Below, piece by piece: positions 32,648-40,034 of a DNA stretch of 40,034 bases. The stretch comes from Oscillospiraceae bacterium (GTDB lineage Bacteria; Bacillota; Clostridia; Oscillospirales; Ruminococcaceae). Where the stretch lies: positions 1 through 40,034 of the forward strand of contig JAFTZY010000078.1 of NCBI GenBank assembly GCA_017460955.1, given 5' to 3'. Position numbers and translations under genes: made by a program. The notes below the pieces were generated by a model, which was given only the letters and a program-made list of their open reading frames with translations, was not told the DNA's origin and did no database searches. Within the stretch, counting starts at the first letter, position 1. Every line of letters begins with the position of its first letter.

Positions 32648-33592
32648 ATGTCCGCATCAGTTTATATTGACGGTCAGGCCGGTACAACGGGCCTGAAGAT
32701 CGTATCCCGCCTGGAAGCCCGGGACGATATCACGCTTCTGAAGATCGCCGATGAGGATCGGCATAACAATGACAAACGCGCCGAAATGATGGCGCGGGCG
32801 GATTTCACCTTCCTGTGCCTGCCCGACGACGCCGCACGCGAGGCCGTGGCGCTCGCCGGCGGCAGAACACGCTTCATCGACGCATCCACCGCACACCGGA
32901 CAAATCCTGACTGGGCCTACGGCTTCCCGGAGCTCGGGGCGGCATTCCGTGAGAAGATCGCCTCCTCTGACAAGACCGCCGTGCCCGGCTGCTATGCAAG
33001 CGGCTTTGTGTCCCTCCTGCATCCCCTGGTGAAGGCGGGGATCGTACCGGCGGACTATCCGGTCTTTGCCTATGCGACCTCCGGCTACAGCGGTGCCGGC
33101 AAGAAGGCCATTGCGGTGTATGAGAGCGGGGACCGCCCGGCGGAGTTCGGCTCCCCCCGGCAGTATGCGCTCTCCCAGCACCACAAGCATCTCCCGGAGA
33201 TGCAGAAATTCTCCGGGCTCACCCATACCCCCATGTTCAACCCGATCATCTGCGATTACTACAGCGGCATGGTCGTGTCCGTTCCGCTCCAGACAAGGAC
33301 GCTTGGCAGCAAGGTCACACTTGCGGCCGTGAACGAGACGTACCGGGCACATTACGAGGGCGCAAGGCTCGTCACGGTCAATCCCGTGATGGCCGATGAG
33401 GAGCAGAAGAGCTTCTTCCTTGCCTCGAACACGCTGTCCGGGCAGAACAAGCTCGAGATCTTCACCTTCGGCAACGACGAGCAGATCCTGCTGTGTGCCC
33501 GCCTTGACAACCTCGGCAAGGGTGCGTCGGGTGCGGCGGTGCAGTGCCTGAACATCATGATGGGGATCGACGAGACCACGGGTCTGCTGTGA
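32648..33592 (+). CDS. argC: ArgC, N-acetyl-gamma-glutamyl-phosphate reductase (short type 2 form)
   Basis: 314 residues, the shorter class of ArgC. NADPH-dependent reduction of N-acetylglutamyl phosphate. N-terminal nucleotide-binding YIDGQAGTTGLKI (6-18), catalytic Cys115 in AVPGCYASGF, and HKHLPEMQKFSG with the conserved histidine region. Start: ATG at 32648 after AAGGAGG; the frame extends upstream into the small membrane protein but has no ribosome site there. Confidence 0.95.
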   Translation: MSASVYIDGQAGTTGLKIVSRLEARDDITLLKIADEDRHNNDKRAEMMARADFTFLCLPDDAAREAVALAGGRTRFIDASTAHRTNPDWAYGFPELGAAFREKIASSDKTAVPGCYASGFVSLLHPLVKAGIVPADYPVFAYATSGYSGAGKKAIAVYESGDRPAEFGSPRQYALSQHHKHLPEMQKFSGLTHTPMFNPIICDYYSGMVVSVPLQTRTLGSKVTLAAVNETYRAHYEGARLVTVNPVMADEEQKSFFLASNTLSGQNKLEIFTFGNDEQILLCARLDNLGKGASGAAVQCLNIMMGIDETTGLL

Positions 33593-33605
33593 GGAGGGTC
33601 ATTCC

Positions 33606-34883
33606 ATGAAAATGAAGGAATTCAAGGGCTTTGCCTTTGTAGAGGGCGGCGTCTGTGCTGCCAAGGGATTTCGTGCCGGCGGCATCCACTGCGGTCTGGC
33701 GCACAAGGCGCTGACGGAGGATGCACCCGCAGCACCGGTACAGGGAAAGCAGAAAAATGACCTTGCGATCATCTGCGCCGACAAGCCCTGTACGGCAGCG
33801 GCCATGTATACGACCAACAAGGTCCAGGGCGCTCCCATTGCCGTGACCAGACGGCACCTGAGCGATGGCAGGGCGCAGGCCGTGATCGTCAATTCCGTCA
33901 ATGCCAATACCTGCAATGCCGACGGCGCGCAGAAGGCCGAGCGGATGTGCAAGGCAGCCGCCGATGCACTCGGGCTTGCACCGGAGGACATCATCGTCGC
34001 CTCCACCGGCGTCATCGGGCAGCCCCTGCCCATTGAACCGATCGAACAGGCAGTTCCCGAATTGGCACAGAGTCTGAGCGAGCACGGCAATGCAGCGGCA
34101 GTCGAGGCCATCATGACCACCGATACCCGCCCCAAGGAGGCGGCCGTGGAATTTTCCCTGGGCGGCGTGACCTGCCGTATCGGCGGCATGCTCAAGGGCA
34201 GCGGCATGATCCATCCGAACATGGCCACCACCCTGACCTTCCTGACCACCGACTGTGAGATCGCTCCCGGGCTCCTGCAGCAGGCGCTGCGGGATGTGGT
34301 CGGACTCACGCTCAACCGCGTCAGCGTGGACGGCGATACCTCCACGAACGATATGGTCTGCATCTTGGCCGGGGACGGGGCCGGAAACGAGCCCGTCCAT
34401 TCCGAGGGCGAGGCCTACGATACCTTCCGCGATGCGCTGTATGCTGTGCTGATGAATTTAGCCCGCATGATGGCAAGGGACGGCGAGGGCGCCACCAAGC
34501 TCATCGAGTGCCTGACGGACGGCGCAGCCGATGACCGGACGGCCGAGATCGTTGCAAAATCCGTCATCACCTCGAGCCTTTTCAAGGCCGCTGTTTTCGG
34601 CGAGGACGCCAACTGGGGCCGCATTCTCTGCGCGGTCGGCTATGCACCGGCGGAGTTTGACATCTCTCGGGTGGATGTGACGCTCGCGTCCGCCGGGGGG
34701 AGTATCCTCGTGTGCAAAAACGGCGCCGGCGTGGACTTCTCCGAGGCACTTGCCAAGCAGATCCTGTCCGAGGAGGAGATCCTTGTGCATGTCACGATCG
34801 GGGACGGCATCGGCACCGCCGTGTGCTGGGGCTGCGATCTGACGTATGATTATGTCCGCATCAACGGCGATTACAGAAGCTAA
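33606..34883 (+). CDS. argJ: ArgJ, glutamate/ornithine N-acetyltransferase
   Basis: 425 residues. Transfers the acetyl group from N-acetylornithine to glutamate, making the pathway cyclic; it may also use acetyl-CoA. The precursor cleaves itself before Thr208 in the block GSGMIHPNMATTLTF (normally ...MATML...), where the new N-terminal Thr is the nucleophile. STGVIGQPLP (133-142), GDTSTNDMV and NWGRILCAVGYA are family motifs. ATG at 33606 after GAGGAGGG, 13 bases after argC. Confidence 0.96.
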   Translation: MKMKEFKGFAFVEGGVCAAKGFRAGGIHCGLAHKALTEDAPAAPVQGKQKNDLAIICADKPCTAAAMYTTNKVQGAPIAVTRRHLSDGRAQAVIVNSVNANTCNADGAQKAERMCKAAADALGLAPEDIIVASTGVIGQPLPIEPIEQAVPELAQSLSEHGNAAAVEAIMTTDTRPKEAAVEFSLGGVTCRIGGMLKGSGMIHPNMATTLTFLTTDCEIAPGLLQQALRDVVGLTLNRVSVDGDTSTNDMVCILAGDGAGNEPVHSEGEAYDTFRDALYAVLMNLARMMARDGEGATKLIECLTDGAADDRTAEIVAKSVITSSLFKAAVFGEDANWGRILCAVGYAPAEFDISRVDVTLASAGGSILVCKNGAGVDFSEALAKQILSEEEILVHVTIGDGIGTAVCWGCDLTYDYVRINGDYRS

Positions 34884-34896
34884 GGGGTTGACGAGC

Positions 34897-35775
34897 ATGG
34901 AAGAGATGAAGGAAAGCATTTCCACAGCGGTCAGGGCAAGGGTCATCATCGATGCCCTGCCGCATATCCAGAAATACAACAACAAGGTCGTTGTCATCAA
35001 GTACGGCGGCAACGCCATGACCAATGAGGTGCTCAAGCAGGCGGTCATGAGCGACATCGTCCTGCTCACGCTCGTGGGCGTCAAGGTCGTGCTCGTCCAC
35101 GGCGGCGGCCCGGAGATCAATGAGATGCTCGGGCGTCTGGGGATCGAGAGCCGCTTCATCGGCGGGCTGCGGTACACGGACGAAGCCACGGTCGATGTGG
35201 TCAAGATGGTGCTCTCGGGCAAGGTCAACAAGGAGCTGGTGACGCTCCTGTCCGGCACGGGCGGATGCGCCGTGGGACTGTGCGGCATCGATGAGAACAT
35301 GCTCCTGGCCGAGCGTGCCTACGGGCCGAATGACGAGGACCTGGGCTTTGTCGGGAAGATCTGCAAGGTCAACACCAAGCCCATCACCGATGCGCTCACA
35401 AACGGCGTCATCCCGGTCATTGCCACGGTCGCATGCGACGAGCAGGGACAGGCATACAATATCAATGCCGACACCGCTGCCGCCCGCATCGCCGCCGAGC
35501 TCAAGGCGGAGAACCTCATCCTCCTGACCGACATCGTGGGACTTCTGCGGGACAAGGACGATCCGTCCACCCTGATCTCCCAGGTCAATGTCAGCGAGGT
35601 GCCCTTCATGAAAAAGCGCGGCATCATCTCCGGCGGCATGATCCCGAAGGTGGACTGCTGCGTGGAGGCCGTCAGACGGGGCGTGAAAAAGACCGCCATC
35701 ATCGACGGGCGCGTGCCGCATTCCATCCTCATTGAAATGCTGTCAAACGAGGGCATCGGCACGCAGTTCCGATGA
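34897..35775 (+). CDS. argB: ArgB, acetylglutamate kinase (arginine-sensitive type by layout)
   Basis: 292 residues. Phosphorylates N-acetylglutamate. Amino acid kinase motifs: VVIKYGGNAM (about 31-40), VHGGGPEINEMLGRLG (substrate loop), RYTDEATVDVVKMVLSGKVN, NINADTAAARIAAEL. The N-terminal helix before the first strand and the C-terminal EMLSNEGIGTQF are features of the arginine-inhibited, hexameric class, so feedback control is likely (inference). Start: ATG at 34897 with AAGGGG about 9 bases before, 13 bases after the argJ stop. Confidence 0.96.
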   Translation: MEEMKESISTAVRARVIIDALPHIQKYNNKVVVIKYGGNAMTNEVLKQAVMSDIVLLTLVGVKVVLVHGGGPEINEMLGRLGIESRFIGGLRYTDEATVDVVKMVLSGKVNKELVTLLSGTGGCAVGLCGIDENMLLAERAYGPNDEDLGFVGKICKVNTKPITDALTNGVIPVIATVACDEQGQAYNINADTAAARIAAELKAENLILLTDIVGLLRDKDDPSTLISQVNVSEVPFMKKRGIISGGMIPKVDCCVEAVRRGVKKTAIIDGRVPHSILIEMLSNEGIGTQFR

Positions 35776-36191
35776 AGCTGATCCTTGCCTCTCCCGTGAT
35801 CGTGTCCGTGCTGTGCATCGTGCTCGGCCTTGTGCCGGAGCTCCATCCGCAGATCCGGCACAGGCGCTATGTACGCGCCCGGGTCACCGGCAGTGCCGTG
35901 CAGCGCGTCCATCGGCGCGGCTCCGGCGAGATGCGCGCACTCGCGCCAAGGCTGCGGTTTGAAACGGATGAGGGGCCGGTCGATGCCGTCTCCCGGCGCT
36001 TTCTGCCGGAGTGGCAGTACAGCTACCGGACGGGCGAGGAGATCCGCATCTGCTACGATGCGAGGAACCCCTCCCTGTGCGAGCCGGTCCGGCACCGGCA
36101 CAGCCTGCGCAGGCCCGTGTGCCTGTGCGTCGGGATCGGGACACTGATCGCGTATACCGCACTTGCAGTGCAATACTATGGAATCATCTGA
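35772..36191 (+). CDS. DUF3592-like two-pass membrane protein
   Basis: 139 residues. Hydrophobic segments at about 3-22 and 115-133 flank a basic domain of about 90 residues. YSYRTGEEIRICYDARNPSLCEP (in part: RTGEEIRICYDARNPSLCE) resembles the Y-x-x-G-x-x-V-x-V-x-Y-x-P-x-N-P block of DUF3592. Its ATG overlaps the argB stop (ATGA); argD follows after 27 bases. Function unknown. Confidence 0.75.
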   Translation: MKLILASPVIVSVLCIVLGLVPELHPQIRHRRYVRARVTGSAVQRVHRRGSGEMRALAPRLRFETDEGPVDAVSRRFLPEWQYSYRTGEEIRICYDARNPSLCEPVRHRHSLRRPVCLCVGIGTLIAYTALAVQYYGII

Positions 36192-36218
36192 TGTTTTAAT
36201 GTGTTAAGGAGTGGAGTT

Positions 36219-37385
<1,167 letters not shown>

Positions 37386-37387
37386 AG

Positions 37388-37861
37388 ATGGAGCTGAGGA
37401 TCATACCCAAGGGCGGCGGAAAATACATCATCAATGACCCCAAGGAGCGCACGATCTATACGGTCACCAAGGCCAAGAAGCTGTTCGGGAATCCCATCAC
37501 CACCCTGCACGATGCCAGCGGCTATGCGCTGTACACGATGCAGCGGACGGCATCGGGAAAGAAGCCGGCCTTCGATATTTTCTTCAATGACCAAACGGTC
37601 ATCAAGGTCAGCTGCAAGTCCCTGTATGTGGACCCGAGTGTGCTCTTTGAGTCGGATAAGACGAAGATCGAGCTCAAGGGAACGGACGATTATAAGGATT
37701 ATAAGATCCTGTCGGGCAGGCAGCAGATCGGTGAGATGCATACCGAGCGCCAGACCAACAACGAGCCGATGTACCAGCTCGTCATTGACGACCCCTATTT
37801 TGACGATTATATCCCGCTGCTGGCCGTAGCGGCGGATAAGTGCTTTTCCAAAATCAAGTAA
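37388..37861 (+). CDS. LURP-one/Tubby-C-like fold protein
   Basis: 157 residues, no signal peptide or membrane segment. The alternating short beta-strands with IYTVTKAKKLFGNPITTLHD (in part: VTKAKKLFGNPITTLHD), YALYTMQR, YKDYKILSGRQQIGE and YQLVIDDPYFDD, and the spacing of basic residues before each strand, resemble LURP-one-related (Tubby C-terminal-like) proteins common in Firmicutes. Start: ATG at 37388, 6 bases after GGAGGG; ATG at 37382 touches it. It begins 3 bases past the argD stop and precedes argF by 19 bases. Confidence 0.72.
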   Translation: MELRIIPKGGGKYIINDPKERTIYTVTKAKKLFGNPITTLHDASGYALYTMQRTASGKKPAFDIFFNDQTVIKVSCKSLYVDPSVLFESDKTKIELKGTDDYKDYKILSGRQQIGEMHTERQTNNEPMYQLVIDDPYFDDYIPLLAVAADKCFSKIK

Positions 37862-37880
37862 CCGATACAGGAGGTAACCC

Positions 37881-38798
37881 ATGAAACATTTACTGAAAAT
37901 GCTGGACCTGAGCCAGCAGGAGATCTTTGACATTCTCGACCTTGCCGACAAGCTCAAGTACCAGACCAAGCACGGCATCCCGCATCCCATCCTCGAGGGA
38001 AAGACCCTGGGCATGATCTTCCAGAAGGCCTCCACCCGCACCCGCGTCTCCTTCGAGACCGGCATGCACCAGCTCGGCGGCTATCCGCTCTTCCTGTCGG
38101 CAAACGACCTCCAGATCGGCCGCGGCGAGCCCGTGCAGGATACCGCCCGCGTCCTCTCCCGCTACCTCGACGGCATTATGATCCGCACCTTCGCTCAGCA
38201 GGAGGTCGAGGACCTGGCAAGCTACGGCTCCATCCCGGTCATCAACGGCCTGACGGATTTCTGTCACCCCTGCCAGGTGCTGGCGGATCTGCTGACCATC
38301 CGTGAGTATAAGGATACCTTCGACGGCCTGAAGATGTGCTACATCGGTGACGGCAACAACATGGCCAATTCCCTCATCGTCGGCGGCCTCAAGGCCGGCA
38401 TGGCCGTGTCCGTGGCCTGCCCGGACGATTACCGCCCCGATGCACAGGTGATGGATTTTGCCGCCGGATACGACTGCTTCTCCATCACAAGCAGCCCGCT
38501 CGAGGCAGCTGCCGATGCCGATGTGCTCATCACGGACGTCTGGTCGTCCATGGGCATGGAGGCCGAGATCGAAAAGCGCAAGATCGCCTTCAAGGGCTAC
38601 CAGATCAACGACGAGATCATGGCTGCCGCCCATGCCGATGCCATGGTGATGCACTGCCTGCCCGCCCACCGCGAGGAGGAGATCACCGCGAAGGTGTTCG
38701 AGGCCCATGCCGCCGAGATCTTCGACGAGGCCGAGAACCGTCTCCATGCGCAGAAGGCCGTCATGGTCAAGCTCATGTCCGACGAGAATGCCGGCTGA
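37881..38798 (+). CDS. argF: ArgF, ornithine carbamoyltransferase
   Basis: 305 residues. Makes citrulline from ornithine and carbamoyl phosphate. Carbamoyl-phosphate motif FQKASTRTRVSFE (48-60), DFCHPCQVLADLLTI for ornithine/carbamoyl phosphate, and MHCLPAHREEEI (about 255-266). ATG at 37881 with AGGAGGTAACCC upstream, the strongest ribosome site of the cluster. Last gene of the arginine run. Confidence 0.97.
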   Translation: MKHLLKMLDLSQQEIFDILDLADKLKYQTKHGIPHPILEGKTLGMIFQKASTRTRVSFETGMHQLGGYPLFLSANDLQIGRGEPVQDTARVLSRYLDGIMIRTFAQQEVEDLASYGSIPVINGLTDFCHPCQVLADLLTIREYKDTFDGLKMCYIGDGNNMANSLIVGGLKAGMAVSVACPDDYRPDAQVMDFAAGYDCFSITSSPLEAAADADVLITDVWSSMGMEAEIEKRKIAFKGYQINDEIMAAAHADAMVMHCLPAHREEEITAKVFEAHAAEIFDEAENRLHAQKAVMVKLMSDENAG

Positions 38799-38818
38799 TC
38801 CCAAACATACCATTGAAA

Positions 38819-38854
38819 CGATCAAGCAGCCGGCATCTGCCGGCTGCTTGATCG
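38819..38854. terminator. Long perfect palindrome between convergent argF and membrane-protein genes
   Basis: 16-17 perfectly paired bases, from CGATCAAGCAGCC (38819-38831) to GGCTGCTTGATCG (38842-38854), close on a four-base loop. There is no T run on either side. Its place between two convergent stops (38798 and 38860) suggests a bidirectional terminator or a messenger end-protecting stem. Confidence 0.6.
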
Positions 38855-38859
38855 CTGTA

Positions 38860-39612
38860 TTATGGGTACAGTGATTGGAGGATCAGGATGACTGTAAGGA
38901 GGTCGGGTCCGGAAAGAATATACAGCTCCAAGGCACGGGGGATCTTTTTGTCGCTTTTCGCAAACAGCAGATATGCAGCGGTTATGAGAAGGCTGCCGAT
39001 CAGTACCGGAAGGGACGGGACCTGCCCCTGCTGCCTGGAAAAGAAGGCGATCCCGAAAAGTCCTGCAAAAATAAGATACAGTGCCGTATCGGAGCCCGCG
39101 GATGTCTTGTCGAACGTGTACAGGTCATTCTGATCGGTGATGAGGTACCCGTACCCGATCACGATCGTGCCCACGACCACAGGAGCACAGAAGGGGTACA
39201 GGCGCTCCCACAGTGCTATTGCACAAATGGCGGCATAAAAAATCGTTCTTGCCAGTTCCATCCAGAAGCGTCTCCCGGAAATATGCCGTTTCAGAAAATC
39301 AGCAAACGGGAAATGTTCCGGATACCGCATAAACAGCAGTTCCCGGAAGCCGCTGCGATCCGTCAGCACAGCGGCGATCAGAATGAGCACAGTATCATAT
39401 CGGTACATCGCATGCTCATGCCCGGAGATACCCAGATACAGGCTGAATCCGATCACCAGCACACCGGCCAGGATACCGAGAAGTATTTTTACAGCAAGAA
39501 ACCGTTTCTTCCTTCGCTTCGTTTCAGCCCGCTGCTCTCGCAGACGCTGTCTTCGCGCTGCTTCCTCGGAAGAGAGCCGCTTTCTGCGGCGATGCCGATG
39601 CTTGCTCCCCAT
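38860..39612 (-). CDS. Hypothetical polytopic membrane protein
   Basis: 250 residues. A strongly basic N-terminus (about 1-38, alternating Arg/Lys/Glu) is followed by six or seven hydrophobic segments (about 41-61, 70-85, 120-137, 143-157, 175-190, 200-217 and 235-248). No catalytic motif or family recognised. Its codon use and AT content differ slightly from the arginine genes (more A/T third positions). It has its own promoter and a GGGAGGGG ribosome site before ATG 39612. Single-gene unit convergent with argF. Confidence 0.8.
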   Translation of the reverse strand: MGSKHRHRRRKRLSSEEAARRQRLREQRAETKRRKKRFLAVKILLGILAGVLVIGFSLYLGISGHEHAMYRYDTVLILIAAVLTDRSGFRELLFMRYPEHFPFADFLKRHISGRRFWMELARTIFYAAICAIALWERLYPFCAPVVVGTIVIGYGYLITDQNDLYTFDKTSAGSDTALYLIFAGLFGIAFFSRQQGQVPSLPVLIGSLLITAAYLLFAKSDKKIPRALELYILSGPDLLTVILILQSLYP

Positions 39613-39640
39613 GAGATCCCCTCCCGATACGTTTTCCTAT

Positions 39641-39669
39641 ATCATACCACGCTGCAGCGATCCTGTCAA
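39641..39669 (-). promoter_or_regulatory. Promoter of the hypothetical membrane protein gene
   Basis: Minus strand: TTGACA (39669-39664), 17 bases, TATGAT (39646-39641). Leader of about 22 bases to the ATG. Confidence 0.88.
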
Positions 39670-39756
39670 TGTGTCCGTGGCAGCAAGCGGGGATAAGACC
39701 TATCATAATTGTGCAAAATTATGAAATTCAACATGGATTTGAAGCATTTCTTCTGC

Positions 39757-39785
39757 TTGACAAACTGTGGAAGCTGTGGTATAAT
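39757..39785 (+). promoter_or_regulatory. Tandem promoter P1 of a probable rRNA operon
   Basis: TTGACA (39757-39762), 17 bases, TATAAT (39780-39785); both hexamers perfect. It lies 104 bases upstream of a second perfect promoter with the shared block GTGGTATAATAA, a layout typical of Firmicute rRNA operons. Confidence 0.85.
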
Positions 39786-39860
39786 AATTAAGTCGTCAGG
39801 GGACAGGCTCCCCGCGAGGACATACCGCAAAAATTTCCGAGAAAAAGTTTGAAAAAGGGC

Positions 39861-39889
39861 TTGACAAGATCGGAGAAATGTGGTATAAT
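39861..39889 (+). promoter_or_regulatory. Tandem promoter P2 of a probable rRNA operon
   Basis: TTGACA (39861-39866), 17 bases, TATAAT (39884-39889), preceded by an A/T-rich UP-element-like tract (AAAAATTTCC, GAAAAAGTTTGAAAAAGGG at 39828-39860). Confidence 0.88.
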
Positions 39890-40034
39890 AAATAAGCTGT
39901 CGCGAAGAGCGGCAAGCGCACTGCATCTTGAAAAGTGAACAATGCTAAGAAGGCAAGAAAAGACTGAAACTGGAACCCTTGTTGATTCTTAGGAATCAAG
40001 AGAGAAGTCAAGTACGAGACTAAAAAACGTACCA
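39890..40034 (+). other. Probable rRNA leader (16S gene lies beyond the window)
   Basis: No open frame. The leader holds TGCATCTTGAAAAGTGAACAA (39922-39942 region; TGCATCTTGAAAA resembles an rRNA boxA antitermination site) and the hairpin TTGATTC (39982-39988) / GAATCAA (39993-39999). Tandem perfect promoters plus a non-coding leader fit an rRNA operon, but the 16S start is not in the window, so this is inference. Bases 39670-39756 hold nothing I recognise. Confidence 0.6.

Overview
The window looks like a GC-rich (roughly 60% G+C by eye), endospore-forming anaerobe of the class Clostridia, probably Oscillospiraceae/Ruminococcaceae. The grounds are a complete-looking Spo0A regulator, a cotJABC spore-coat operon, an anaerobic (cbi-type) cobalamin pathway, strong GGAGG ribosome binding sites and clean TTGACA/TATAAT promoters with 17-base spacing. 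Species cannot be named from this sequence alone.

Bases 124-14318 (minus strand) form one tightly packed cobalamin operon of 16 genes: cbiD-cbiF-cbiG-cbiH-cbiJ-cbiET-cbiA-cobT-cobU-cobS-cobU-like-cobC-cbiB-cobD-cbiP-cbiC. Almost every stop overlaps the next start (ATGA), and a single strong promoter lies 5' of cbiD. Together these genes cover most corrin-ring steps, amidation, aminopropanol attachment and nucleotide-loop assembly. cbiL, a cobalt chelatase, a precorrin-2 synthase and the adenosyltransferase are not in the window. The leader before cbiD is too short for a B12 riboswitch.

Bases 14429-24297 are a signalling and carbohydrate region. A membrane diguanylate cyclase is translationally coupled to an orphan sugar-binding lipoprotein (plus strand). 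A minus-strand operon encodes a GH42 beta-galactosidase, a DUF389 membrane protein and a YitT-family membrane protein. Divergent from it are a membrane GGDEF-EAL protein with a degenerate GGDEF and an HD-GYP-like hydrolase.

Bases 24300-29100 hold a GC-rich stem-loop repeat, the cotJABC operon, a YkpA-type ABC-F ATPase (minus), a small protein of unknown function, and Spo0A (minus). This Spo0A has Glu in place of the phospho-acceptor Asp56 and Arg in place of the conserved receiver Lys, while its DNA-binding domain is intact. This is the most striking observation in the window.

Bases 29063-38798 (plus strand) are an arginine biosynthesis cluster in the order argG-H-C-J-B-D-F. Four small proteins of unknown function are interleaved with it: a pentapeptide-repeat-like protein, a 70-residue membrane protein, a DUF3592-like membrane protein and a LURP-one/Tubby-C-like protein. 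argJ (ornithine acetyltransferase) makes the pathway cyclic. A hypothetical membrane protein follows on the minus strand. The window ends with two tandem strong promoters and a transcribed leader that look like the upstream region of an rRNA operon whose 16S gene lies just beyond base 40034.
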